Assembly: GCF_051209875.1 (NCBI RefSeq)
Contig: NZ_JBNTQY010000001.1
Location: 310,001 to 374,000, forward strand
Direction of reading: 5' to 3'
DNA length: 64,000 nt
DNA from: Emticicia sp051209875
Lineage (GTDB): Bacteria > Bacteroidota > Bacteroidia > Cytophagales > Spirosomataceae
Each line of letters begins with the position of its first letter. Positions within the stretch are counted from its first letter, which is position 1. Of this stretch, positions 18,701 through 28,200 are shown piece by piece. Made by a program: the position numbers and the translations under genes. Below the pieces are notes generated by a model. The model ran no database searches. It was given only the letters and a program-made list of their open reading frames with translations, and was not told the origin of the DNA.

Positions 18701-19867
18701 GTGATATAAACAAAAGGGACTTTTTAGCCAATGTTTAATATTGTTAGCTGAAATAAGTTTCAAAAAGTTTTCAACTTGTTCAGCAGTTAAAAGTTTGCGA
18801 GAATAAGATTCAATATCATTTTCATTAAATTCATGTAGATAAAATACCTCAAAGTCTTTTAATTGTGTTGATTCTGTGATAAAATTTGTTCGAGATGAGA
18901 GAATAATATTAATGTTTGGATGTGCTTCTATAAATTGTCCAAGTCTCCTAATAAAGTTCTCACGTTCTTCGGTTTTAACTTCATCTAAGCCATCTAAAAG
19001 CAACAAAACCTCTTTTTCAGAAATATGATGCCAGTTTTTCTCATATCTCAAAAGTAATTCTTGTATGGTTTCATTTACATAATTTTTAAGAGAAATCAGA
19101 ATTGGGAAAAATAACTCTTTTTCGCAAACCGAATAATGGTGGGCTATGTATTTTAGTTCGGTAGTTTTACCAATGGTCGCCTCGCTTTTTAATAAAATTA
19201 GATTTGGTATTTTGTCAAATTTTGATGTGAAAATCTCAAGTAAAGTAGTTTGAATACTTAGTTTTGCGTCTTTATCCAACCAAGATAAAATTCGTGGTTG
19301 ATAGTATTTAGGTGATTCGTGTTCTTTTCTCTTGGGTCTGTGAATTAAATTATTTGCAGCAAATTCTCCATTAAATGCTCTCACGCAATCTGGGGTATTT
19401 CCTCCATCAAATAAATCAAAAACTATTTGTGGGTAATTTTTGAGTAAAACATTGAGCCTTTTTTCATCCCATATTTCAAATTTGATTTTTCTTTCATTAA
19501 GTCTATTCTCTATTTCACTCAAAGTATCTTCATATTTTTCATTGATTTTTGCTCTCACACAAAGTATAAAAGTTTTGGCAGTGCCAATGAATTTCCCTTG
19601 TTCAAACAATGAAACAGCTTCTGATATATCTTTTGCCGAAAACTTTTTGACTTGTTTACATTGGACATAAATATATTTACCGTCTTGTGGGTCAAAACCT
19701 CTAATATCAATTCCATATTGTCTATGTCCTTGACTTAAATATAATCTTGGGTTGAGTAATGATGGATATTCACTTTCAAGCAAATCTCTACACATACGTT
19801 CAAAGTTTTGCCATGAAAGTTCATTAATTCTTAATTCTTCTTTTGTAGAAATAGTAGGTTTACTCAT
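15701..19867 (-). CDS. Nuclease-NACHT NTPase protein, probable antiphage sensor (bNACHT-like)
   Basis: 1388 residues. Residues ~10-145 form an Mrr/REase-like PD-(D/E)xK nuclease domain (GID at 52-54, YVQCKQ at 67-72). Residues ~220-420 are a NACHT NTPase: P-loop SEATIGKTT at 228-236, with Ser replacing the usual first Gly; Walker B VLLLLDGLDEVK at 287-298; then SSRTNF. The remaining ~950 residues are helical and repeat-like, as in the sensor halves of STAND proteins. NACHT proteins of this plan in bacteria (bNACHT, Avs) recognise phage products and activate the nuclease. The gene stands alone, is AT-rich and lies next to repeats. Defence is inference from family. Confidence 0.82.
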   Translation of the reverse strand: MSKPTISTKEELRINELSWQNFERMCRDLLESEYPSLLNPRLYLSQGHRQYGIDIRGFDPQDGKYIYVQCKQVKKFSAKDISEAVSLFEQGKFIGTAKTFILCVRAKINEKYEDTLSEIENRLNERKIKFEIWDEKRLNVLLKNYPQIVFDLFDGGNTPDCVRAFNGEFAANNLIHRPKRKEHESPKYYQPRILSWLDKDAKLSIQTTLLEIFTSKFDKIPNLILLKSEATIGKTTELKYIAHHYSVCEKELFFPILISLKNYVNETIQELLLRYEKNWHHISEKEVLLLLDGLDEVKTEERENFIRRLGQFIEAHPNINIILSSRTNFITESTQLKDFEVFYLHEFNENDIESYSRKLLTAEQVENFLKLISANNIKHWLKSPFCLYHFIEFYKIDVNKIPQTRVQLIERILDLKLNKDFERYIIQEIEKDLYRKLLQKLAFAMNLLGRNSLELTELNEIFTQEEFEKIRKMSVVSIIDKSIYFEHNIIQEFLSAQILSSLNFKGVLDFIAFLPDLQKIKPKWFNTIGILLEILPISGTLINQLIFFISEKEPSILGNIEFKFLPIELRFEAFKRIILDPNRAYKRDEMYNSKLTQFAGINENPDVIDFLLELIKTKDGFVRDEAIYNLRLKEKPFLDYEAIEIIDTCFGVFSKLDDNTTEFLVTTLTILEIVDQRMINFLVDLAQKTQNYKLIDDILGYLNMCGKAEDYFQLYLDSIEKYNSFQKNEKSNYIDLGFSINQGLKQIKSLQNLHSLLDYLIQNATLIDEHKSIFRKHFYIKDNFFTSLSNNLIHAYQEDSLIYEKTLKLFLNCKHYHDDNLTKHLTSFFIKTETNERAFWDILQHKMVDDSLWRIRLGEFVNEKILDECFIKYQNREFDNNQMWFIIKNIGWVNEMNLTENLRHKLNVISDNHFVFEEIIDWDKIRKDKKQKDFELLVNKKLFIEKTLHIFEYYGKDELNQDEVVSYKIHEDESDNNVTIWFLNNCFNGSASDKNEQKIKKSDLEKWFTKEKPWQKYILSEFYRLLNDKADFPNDCIDYIQKWCDENVEKLKFSTAITENNNNSWTTRWLEIYYANFFLRLDTHVPENILLDMICFDTFLLDTKDTDGKRISLIDKIILLVGIEKAKVRFLQNLEINTLPLLALEKQISWCEKLNIIEALPFIKGIIEENQHKKGYRLNSILDSFIALEGNITEFGFIFNSFDIDNEFHWYLIDKMVKINTIKKRIGRLLISKINHDNIDNNLFKASFTLIDAGFIEGLEWYSKWYKSRPTIPDINNQINNVSHLPSDNTISIIFDLLKFSLATPKSNEMFTDPIGMLMGLLKPISLSSDESFKLVLNLLNQIDISEIEKNNIYRFKSSLLTFEKDYYLQKFDYQSITEIKSLLNNFA

Positions 19868-19942
19868 AAAAAACTGACAAAATTAGATTTGAGTGATTAT
19901 TCAAATATACAAAAAGAAAGAGTAAATGTGAGTGATAAGTTT

Positions 19943-21040
19943 TTAATTCTTTAGCAACTCATAATTAGTACTTCTCCCCCCAGCTGAGTCTTTTTGTAAG
20001 ATAGCCTTTTGAACTAAATCTTGTATATCTCTCAGAGCAGTATCTGTCGAGCATTTGGTAATTTTTGCCCATTTAGAAGAGCTTAGTTTACCTTCAAAAT
20101 TATCAAATAACTTATTGATTATCATTCTTTGTCGGTCGTTGAGAGGTGTATTTTGGTGTGTATCCCAAAACCTTGCTTTTGATAAAACCTTTTCAAGAAC
20201 AGCATCGGTGTTGAGCAAGGCTTCGGTCAAACAATCCAAAAACCAAAGCAACCAAACCGTTATATTTGATGTCCCTTTTTGTGTTTTTTCGAGGATTTCA
20301 TAATAGTCGTTTCGTTGTTTCCGTATTTGTGCCGACATACTAAAAAAACGTTGCGAACTCCCATCAGCTTTCGATAATTGCATATCAGTGATGGCTCTCG
20401 CAATTCTACCATTGCCATCGTCAAAAGGATGAATCGTCAAAAACCACAGGTGGGCAATACCTGCTTTTATCACAGGGTCAAGACTTTGCTCGTTATTGAA
20501 CCAGTCGATAAATTGTTTCATTTCTTGCGGTAATAATGTTGCACTTGGAGCTTGAAAATGTATTCTTTCTCTGCCCAATGCACCCGAAACTACTTGCATT
20601 TCACCCTTCCGCCATGTAGCAACTTCAATCGAATACATGCCACTCCTACCAGTCGGAAAAAGTGCTGCATGCCAATCAAACAAACGTTCATCACTTAGTT
20701 GACTTTGATTGTTTTGTGTGGCATCGAGCATCATTTCTACCATTCCATCTACGTTTCTATCAGAAGGCACTAAGCCCGCAATATCCATTCCGAGTTTTCT
20801 TGCCAAAGACGAACGCACTTGTTCAGGATTAAGAAATTCCCCCTCAATTTCGGACGATTTCAGTACATCTAAAGAGAGCGTTTCTAAAAGAGCCTCTTGG
20901 CGTAAAGGAAAACCAAGCATTTCCATTTTGCCCATCAGTTTCCCTTGTAGATTTCTGACTTTACCAAGCGGTAGTGCCAAAGCCCTATCATCCCAAGTAA
21001 AATGAGTCCAGTTTTCTCGTTGATGTATATAAAATCCCAT
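19943..21040 (-). CDS. Fic family AMP-transferase with DUF4172 domain
   Basis: 365 residues from the start at 21040 (MGFYIHQREN). An N-terminal DUF4172-like domain (YIHQRENWTHFTWDD) is followed by the inhibitory helix motif SSEIEGE, the Fic core with the catalytic HPFDDGNGRIAR, and a C-terminal winged-helix region (SSSKWAKITKCSTDTALRDIQDL). Fic enzymes attach AMP to target proteins. SSEIEG fits the class II inhibitory motif [S/T]xxxE[G/N]. The reading frame is open up to an ATG at 21118, but that extension is encoded by two tandem repeat units that look regulatory. The 828-residue ATPase gene is divergent. Confidence 0.9.
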   Translation of the reverse strand: MGFYIHQRENWTHFTWDDRALALPLGKVRNLQGKLMGKMEMLGFPLRQEALLETLSLDVLKSSEIEGEFLNPEQVRSSLARKLGMDIAGLVPSDRNVDGMVEMMLDATQNNQSQLSDERLFDWHAALFPTGRSGMYSIEVATWRKGEMQVVSGALGRERIHFQAPSATLLPQEMKQFIDWFNNEQSLDPVIKAGIAHLWFLTIHPFDDGNGRIARAITDMQLSKADGSSQRFFSMSAQIRKQRNDYYEILEKTQKGTSNITVWLLWFLDCLTEALLNTDAVLEKVLSKARFWDTHQNTPLNDRQRMIINKLFDNFEGKLSSSKWAKITKCSTDTALRDIQDLVQKAILQKDSAGGRSTNYELLKN

Positions 21041-21047
21041 AATAAAA

Positions 21048-21122
21048 TCAATTATGCGGTGAATATAAGCATTAATCTCCGCATAATGTGCGGTGAATAG
21101 CTGTTTTTTTCTCCGCATAATT
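21048..21122 (-). promoter_or_regulatory. Two tandem repeat units at the 5' end of the Fic gene
   Basis: On the minus strand, two ~32-base units each run ATTATGCGGAGA-N11-TATTCACCGCA, and the second is followed by TAATT. TTATGCGG and CCGCATAA are inverted to each other, giving a set of dyads. Position and symmetry suggest an operator, possibly bound by the C-terminal winged helix of the Fic protein itself. The first unit also contains an ATG in frame with the gene. Confidence 0.5.
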
Positions 21123-21277
21123 ATTATTCATGCCTCTCAAAATGAAGCCAAATAAACTATCACTCAAAAAAATAAATAAATTGACATGTGCTTACGTTAA
21201 TGCAACAATCATTCGTGGTTATTAACATTCACCATTAAATTTATTTGAAGCCTTAACCGAACCTTAAGCTGTTACTT

Positions 21278-23764
21278 ATGAAATACATCCTGCCACTAAC
21301 CATCAATAATCGTAGAACAAATTACCTTGATTTAAAAGGAAGATTTTCTGAAAGCAATGAATCTTTTATTGTTGAATTACCCTTAGAAAACAACACATTT
21401 ACGCTCTTTTCGATTGATAAAAGCAAGTTGATGCAAACCCTCGTCCATGACGAAAGTGATGTGTTGCTCGCCAATGTACAATTCAGCGTTTCGTTCGATG
21501 AAACCATTCCTCAATTACTCATTCAATTGTCTTCTTCTGCAAAGCCCAATGTTGCTCCTCAAAGCTCTGACGAAGAAGAAGATTGGAAAAATCCATCACC
21601 CAAAATAAAGCCTACCGCTTTCCAAACAGCATTTCAACAAAATGCTTTTACGCTGGGCGATATTGAATTTTCGGTGATTGATAATGCAAACGAGTTTAAA
21701 ATCATTGGTCATTATATTGACCAAATTCCCGAAGAAGCAATTGAAAAAGATTATATCAATTGTCAAATTGTGTATGAAAATAAAGGCAAATCTTATCAAA
21801 ATAGATTGCATTTTCATTTAGCTCATGCGAGTTGTTTCCACCATTTTGGACTTGATTTTGGTTCGGAGGCTTCGCAATTGAAAGTCAGTAATTACCAGTA
21901 TATCAATCGCCGTTATGAGAAAAAGAATAAATCTAAAAATCTCTTTGAATTGGTCAAAGATTTTAAAGGTTTGACCGAAGAAAATAGAAACTTCATTCAA
22001 TTCGAGAAAAATACCGATTTCATTAAATCTATTTTCTTTTTGAAGAAAAAACTATTGAATTTCAATGAAAGAAAAGATAAATTCATCAAAAATGAAGATG
22101 AATTGAAGTTTTTGGTACAGAAAAATGAGTTAAATTCTAACCTTACCAATAATTTTCATCAGCTCTCAAACCTCAAATTGGCCCACAAGCACGGCGATAT
22201 TTTGAAGTTCATGGATTTTCAATCTATCCTCAATGACAAAGTGCGTTCGTTGAGCTTAGACGACCTAAAAAACCAAGCATATTCTACCATTCTTAAATCT
22301 TTTATTGAGGCAACGCTCCATAACGTGCTGGATGAAGAAAGTGGAAATAACTATATTCGTTTCACGGTTTTAGTACCCAATATTTATAGTATCCATGAGG
22401 TAGCCAACACTAAGGAAGTCATTGATGAGATTTTTAAGGAACTACAAAACCATGCTTACGCTCAAAAAATAAAGGCTTGGGAAATAGTGACGATTTCGGA
22501 AAGTGATGCTGCTTTTTTAGGCTATTTCAACAAAGGACTCAACCATATCAATGCCAATAAATACTACATTATTATTGATTGTGGCAAAGGAACGACCGAT
22601 TTTTCGATTATTCAGACAGGTTCAAACAATTCTCGTAAAATCAAATCTTTGTATCGCAATGGCTTTGCAGGGGCAGGAAATCTGATTAGCTATGCTTTTT
22701 TTGAATCTATCTTGCATTTTATTCTTAAAAATTCATCCAATCCTGCGGCTACAAAAGCTTTTTTCATGGAATCTTTAGAGAAAGCTGAAAAAGGACAAAT
22801 GAATCAACTTTTTGAGAAAATAGAATACCTCAAGTTTCAGTATAGTAAACAAGCTCCTGAAAATCAAGCAGCCGTTGAAACCGCTTGGAACACTGCCGCC
22901 CAAAGTGGTGATATTAATCTGAGAACATTTGCTAACAATGAACTCACAGCTACCATTGCCAATTTAAATCTGCTCTTACAAAAAGTAGAGGGTTTTTATG
23001 ATTGGGGTGGCTATGTCGAAAATGCGTGCCAAGTGATAAGCTCCAATATTGTTGAAAATATCAAGGGAGTTGTCACGAATATTGATAAAGCTATCGAATG
23101 TGAAGGTATTTTATTGACAGGTAGAGGATTTTTATTTGCACCACTTTTGACAAAATTGAAAGAAAAAATGACGGCAGATTTAGGATTTTCGAGTGACTTA
23201 ATCAAAATGCCGACGGAGGCAAGTCAATTGAAAGCCATTTGTTTGGATGGCATTTTTGCCAGTGGATATATCATACATCCCGAATTAGTAGGCTTTCCGA
23301 TTCAGATTTCAACCAAAAAGCAAGAAAAAACTACGCCACAAGCCAAACCAAAAATGCCTGCGTTTTTTGATTTTCTATTGAAACTCAGTAATATGCACGA
23401 CAATTATGATGAATCGAACAACTCCTATCGCATCAATGATTTAGATTCATTGAAATTTTTGATTGGTAATACACTTTATACCGTAGCTGATACTAATTTT
23501 CATGATAAAAAATGGCTTGAAACACCACCGGATTTGATTTTTACAAAAGAAGGCTTTTATGTGAGAAATATTTCAAAAAACAACCAAATAAAGGGCTATT
23601 CTGGACTCGAACAAAACTCTGAAATGGATACGGTCACTTTGCAATATTTGATACCGTCATTGTTTCCAGCTAAAATTGATACCGAATATATTCAGTCATT
23701 AAAGGCCAACCAACCGCAAGTGGATGAAAACTTAATGACCTTAATGAGTCTTTTACCAGATTAA
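21278..23764 (+). CDS. Actin/Hsp70-fold (ASKHA) ATPase, first gene of the SEDS-PBP locus
   Basis: 828 residues, no signal peptide or membrane segment. Residues ~1-170 are a separate beta-rich region with an acidic linker (SSDEEEDWKN). The ATPase core has phosphate-1 motif FGLDFGSE at 190-197, phosphate-2 motif IIIDCGKGTTDFS at 431-443 and adenosine motif ILLTGRGF at 611-618, the three hallmarks of the actin/Hsp70 superfamily. A ~165-residue C-terminal domain follows. It is neither a normal DnaK nor MreB. It is co-directional with the downstream membrane proteins, 288 bases apart across a palindromic repeat. A cytoskeletal or regulatory role in wall synthesis is inferred from context. Confidence 0.8.
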   Translation: MKYILPLTINNRRTNYLDLKGRFSESNESFIVELPLENNTFTLFSIDKSKLMQTLVHDESDVLLANVQFSVSFDETIPQLLIQLSSSAKPNVAPQSSDEEEDWKNPSPKIKPTAFQTAFQQNAFTLGDIEFSVIDNANEFKIIGHYIDQIPEEAIEKDYINCQIVYENKGKSYQNRLHFHLAHASCFHHFGLDFGSEASQLKVSNYQYINRRYEKKNKSKNLFELVKDFKGLTEENRNFIQFEKNTDFIKSIFFLKKKLLNFNERKDKFIKNEDELKFLVQKNELNSNLTNNFHQLSNLKLAHKHGDILKFMDFQSILNDKVRSLSLDDLKNQAYSTILKSFIEATLHNVLDEESGNNYIRFTVLVPNIYSIHEVANTKEVIDEIFKELQNHAYAQKIKAWEIVTISESDAAFLGYFNKGLNHINANKYYIIIDCGKGTTDFSIIQTGSNNSRKIKSLYRNGFAGAGNLISYAFFESILHFILKNSSNPAATKAFFMESLEKAEKGQMNQLFEKIEYLKFQYSKQAPENQAAVETAWNTAAQSGDINLRTFANNELTATIANLNLLLQKVEGFYDWGGYVENACQVISSNIVENIKGVVTNIDKAIECEGILLTGRGFLFAPLLTKLKEKMTADLGFSSDLIKMPTEASQLKAICLDGIFASGYIIHPELVGFPIQISTKKQEKTTPQAKPKMPAFFDFLLKLSNMHDNYDESNNSYRINDLDSLKFLIGNTLYTVADTNFHDKKWLETPPDLIFTKEGFYVRNISKNNQIKGYSGLEQNSEMDTVTLQYLIPSLFPAKIDTEYIQSLKANQPQVDENLMTLMSLLPD

Positions 23765-23774
23765 TTATCAAATA

Positions 23775-23965
23775 CTAACACCGAAGGTGTTAAACATGAA
23801 TAGCCCCGAGTGAAACTCGGGGAATAAATAAATAAGAAATAACCCTGAAAGGGTTAAACAATGTAGAATAAGAAGTTAAACCCCTTTCGGGGTTTTTGTA
23901 TCTCTTTTAATTATTTTTCTCCGAGTTTCACTCGGAGCTATTCAAATTTAATCCCTTCGGGATTG
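23775..23965. repeat. Nested palindromic repeat cluster between genes of the SEDS-PBP locus
   Basis: Six short palindromes in a row: AACACCGAAGGTGTT, CCCCGAGTGAAACTCGGGG, AACCCTGAAAGGGTT, AACCCCTTTCGGGGTTT, CTCCGAGTTTCACTCGGAG and AATCCCTTCGGGATT. The left three and right three are approximate mirror copies, so the whole block also folds as one long hairpin (TGAATAGC on the left against GCTATTCA on the right). Such units are common in Bacteroidota intergenic DNA. Here the block may attenuate read-through from the ATPase gene. Confidence 0.8.
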
Positions 23966-24052
23966 AGCGTGTATAATAAAATGGTATTGAACCTTTAAAA
24001 TATTCAATCCATTGATTAGCAAAATATTAACGATTTTAAAATACTTCAAAAT

Positions 24053-25204
24053 ATGCACAAATACATAGTCATTGTTTTACTTTTGGTTTTGCCAAAAGTA
24101 GCTTGGAGTTTTACAGATACACTCAAAATTGCGAATACTGGCAATATCTCTGAGAGTACCATTGCTTTCCGACTAAAACCTAATCAAAAAGAAGGAGGCA
24201 CATTTAATATCTCAACGCAAGAAGATAGCATCGCTATTTCGCTGAAAAGCAAAGTTGTGAAAAACGATACGCTTTTTTTGATGCAAGATTCGAGCGAAAA
24301 TGCTCTCAATCGGATTTATGGTTTGCTGGGGTGTCAGGAAGCTGATTTAAAGACAAAATATTTTACAGGCGACCCACGCTTTGGCAATAATGTGATTAAT
24401 CATTTAATCAATCAAATTTTTCGTTTGCCCAATCATCAATCTTTTTTAGTTATTTCGCCAATCGCAGTGACTGAAGAGTCGCAAGCATCGTCTAATGTTT
24501 TTTTTACCAAAGACCTCCTTTGGGGCATTATCGGAATCTTAGTTTTGACAATCGGTATTTTAATTTATTTATATCTCATGGGAAAAAAAGCCAAAACAAC
24601 ACAGACCAGTGACGACCCTCTGAAAGACAAGATTAATGAAATAAAAGGCGAACTGGGCATGAAAGGAAATTACTCAGATTTGAAGGTTTTAGAAACAATC
24701 TTGAATAAATATTATGAATCGATAAAGCTGAGCAGAGACTATGAGGATTTAAGTAGAGAATTGGAAAGTACGAAACAAAATCATCAAAAGTCATTGCATG
24801 AAATAGATACACAGAATAGCCAAGAAAAAGAATACTTGACTGCTGTGCTCAATGAATACATTAAGCCTTTTATCGTGCATTTCAAGGACGATACCGATTA
24901 TCCAGCCAACAGCGAAACCCAACAAAAACTCATCGAAAACTTGCTTCCTTTGGCGTTTCATTTTATGAGTTTTGTGAAGCATAAAAATGGCATCAGCAAC
25001 GAACAAGATATTTTGAATTTGCAACAATTCAGAAGCTCACAGAATCATTCGCTGCTCAAAACCATTGATTTTTCTGCAAATACTACGAATACCGACAATA
25101 AGTTGGTGCTTCATATCATTGATTTGCTCAAACAATACGATGTGAAAGAGTTGAAAAATGTTAATATCAATGGTTATATCATTAAAAACGATTCTTCAAA
25201 ATGA
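24053..25204 (+). CDS. Bitopic membrane protein with cytoplasmic coiled coil
   Basis: 383 residues. A signal sequence (IVIVLLLVLPKVAWSF) precedes a ~130-residue extracytoplasmic domain. One membrane segment lies at ~155-177 (LLWGIIGILVLTIGILIYLY). The remainder is cytoplasmic and begins with a predicted coiled coil (~190-265, rich in E, K, L). I recognise no family. Its last codons overlap the start of the 1844-residue gene (ATGA), so the two are translationally coupled. The topology would let it link the cytoplasmic ATPase to the periplasmic side. This is inference from order and topology. Confidence 0.75.
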   Translation: MHKYIVIVLLLVLPKVAWSFTDTLKIANTGNISESTIAFRLKPNQKEGGTFNISTQEDSIAISLKSKVVKNDTLFLMQDSSENALNRIYGLLGCQEADLKTKYFTGDPRFGNNVINHLINQIFRLPNHQSFLVISPIAVTEESQASSNVFFTKDLLWGIIGILVLTIGILIYLYLMGKKAKTTQTSDDPLKDKINEIKGELGMKGNYSDLKVLETILNKYYESIKLSRDYEDLSRELESTKQNHQKSLHEIDTQNSQEKEYLTAVLNEYIKPFIVHFKDDTDYPANSETQQKLIENLLPLAFHFMSFVKHKNGISNEQDILNLQQFRSSQNHSLLKTIDFSANTTNTDNKLVLHIIDLLKQYDVKELKNVNINGYIIKNDSSK

Positions 25205-28200
25205 GCAAACCCAAAATAGTAATTTTGTCTTTGTTGTTGATTAGTTTGGTGGTATTTCTTTATTTTTTTATGAATCTATTCTCGTTATTTTTATGTAGCG
25301 TGATTATATTTTCATTGGTGTTTTTTCTCGGAATTATCAGTTCTGAAAGAATCATTGATGGAGCAGCATTTCAGAAATATTTACCACATTTAGATAAGGC
25401 TGCACTCAATGCCAAACGCCGTCAAAGCTATGGATTTATCACCACCTTTTTAGGTTTGACCTTACTAACCTTGACTTTTCTTGGCTCGGTTTATGTCTTA
25501 AAAAAATACCAACAACCCAGTGAATCAAAGCCCTATTTCAATAATGCCGATTATCATGCATTATCAAATATTGGGGTTGCTTTCGATCAATCTTTGACAC
25601 TTTCTACTAATGCCAATCAAATTTCAGTAGATGGACTTTGGAGCAACGAAAACGGCACTTTTAAAGCAAAACAAACAAGTGACGGGCATTTTGAGCTGAA
25701 TTTCGACCATTATTTTGAGCCAGTTTTTAGTAAAAAAACAGCCGATGGTGATTTTTCCCCCGCCAATAATATTTTCCGAAAACCCATCAAAGACAATTTT
25801 TCTATTAGCAATGATAGTATCAGCATTCATTGCACTAATATTAAAACTATTGATGAAGCTCCATTTTGGAAAAGGTTGATTGGAAAACACCAACTAAGAA
25901 ATATTTATAGCATCACGATTGGTTGTGAGGCAAAGAGTATTTTGAGACAATTGAACCTACATTCATCATTCCAAGATGAAATAGAGGTAAGTGATGTACC
26001 ACTTGAAAAGGGTAAGAAACTATACACTATTTTGATTGAAAATGAAGGATTTGTGTCAAAAAAAGCACAATCAAAGCAAGTTTTAGAGCGAATTTTGCAA
26101 AATATTGGTGATGCTTATCTTCTGACAAACCACAATTTGGAAGGCGAAAATACCCAAACCTTTTTCCCAACCAAAGAGTTTTTCGATAATGATTATACGC
26201 TAAAAATAGACGGTTCGAACGTTGCACCCATGCTCCAATCAAAAGCAACGGTAGAAGCCAATAGTAAGTTTTTTATTGGTTTTTATAATATTCGAAAGCA
26301 ATATTTTTTTACTACAATTGATAAAAACAAATATCCAAATAGTCGCAAAAGTGCCGTTTTGATGTTTGATTTTCCACAGTTTTTTGCCTTATCGACTCAA
26401 AAAGATGCAGTTGAAATTGGTACAAAACAAGTACGGTTTCTTAATAATCATTATACGCAACTGCTCAATTCATCATTGAAAGAAGGCTTTTTGTTTCATG
26501 AAAATCTTCGAAATGCTCGTTCTAATCTTTTTTCAGGAACGCTGATTTATACAATCAACCAAGCAGGGGTAGATTTTTCGGGAGAACTGACCGATAATTT
26601 TGAAAATGACGAAAGAGAATTAGCTTTCAAGAAAGATTTTATCCTTAATTCACGAGATAAAAACTACGAATGGCTTTTTCATGTGCGTGATTTTTCAGAA
26701 AATGGTTTTTCGCTTAACAAAAACTTACTTTATTTGTCGATTTTGTATCTACTTTTAGTATTTACATTACTCTTTAATGCAGGTGAAAATCTCGACCGAA
26801 TCGAACCGATTATTTTTACGGTTATCTATGCTCTGCTAACTTATCGTTTTGTTTTGTTGTGGCGAGTTGCTACTTTTCCACCGCTCGAAAATATCAATAA
26901 ATACGAATTAGAAAATACCCTTATTCAATTTGACTTTACAATTGGAAGCATTACACTTCCTGTACCATTGACATTTTTAGTGCCTGCTATTTTTATTGTT
27001 TTATTGAACCTTTATCGTTCACAAAAGTCTGCCATTAGTCGATTATTGAACCGACTCAATACTTTGCCATCGAAGCAATATTTGTTTATTCATATTGGAC
27101 TATTGCTTGTTTGTGGAGCTTTCATATTCACTAAAATAGATATTGTCGTCCGAATTTTTGGTATTTTTATTCCGCTTGTTTCTTATTTGTTTTTCTCTCT
27201 AAAAATCAACCAACAAAGTGTTTTTCAGACAACTTTTGTATCGCATTTTAGCAATAAATTCTTGCGTTTTATTCATAAGTTTCTACATTACTTAGTAGAG
27301 AATCATGAGTTTTACTTGACTTTTGCTACGTTTTTGTTTTTTGCGATTTTTGACAGAGGTTTTGGCGTCTTGTTTTTATTGTTTCTTTTGCTTAAAAACA
27401 TTTTCGTTAGTTTCTTGCGAAAGCCTTACTCTGCTCAGTCGGGTAGTCGTTGGTCAATGTTTTGGCAGCCCAATAATTATTGGATTTATGGCATTCTTTC
27501 ATTGTTCATTTATTTGTTGTTTATTGGTTACAAACCACTTTTTCATAAGCTTCTCATTCATCGCAATGCACTTCTGATTGTAGTCATTGCTTTTACTGCA
27601 ATTTACCTGTATTTAACCAAACCTAAAAAACATCAATTCAAGATTTTGGGTGTTGGTTTGGCTCTGATTTTAGTTTTAGTAATTCCGTTTTCCAGAAATA
27701 TTGTTGATAAATTAATTGATGACCAAATCAAAAGTGTGGCTCAACGAGCATCACTTATTTATCAACCAATTGATGATTTAATTGCGGAAAATAATTATAA
27801 TTCATTTAAAGAGCGAAAAATAATTGAAACTGCCGAAGGACAATGGTTTATCAATAGTTATCTAAACAAGACCCAAAATGAATCAAAAAGAATTGATTTC
27901 AAGCCACATTTCAACCGTGGAGTCAATTACTCAACCCAAACCCGTGATGTTGTTTTACCTCGTTTTGTGATTGCCGAATTTGGTTCTTTGATAGTCTATT
28001 TGCTGTTGATGCTTTTGGCAATTCCGATGCTCATTCATTTGATGGGTTATCAATTATATCAACAAAGTTCAAACAACGATGTTAAACTTGCTCCACAATC
28101 TTATAGCGGTAGTATCGCTTTGATATTTGTCTTTACACTTGGTTTTTTTGTTTGGTTGGCTTCTACCAATCGCTTTGTGTTTTTTGGTCAAGATTTTCCT

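Noticed and set aside
19943..21118. Fic protein starting at 21118
   Set aside because: The extra 26 residues are encoded by duplicated repeat units; MGFYIHQREN at 21040 is a better domain start, although translation from 21118 cannot be excluded.
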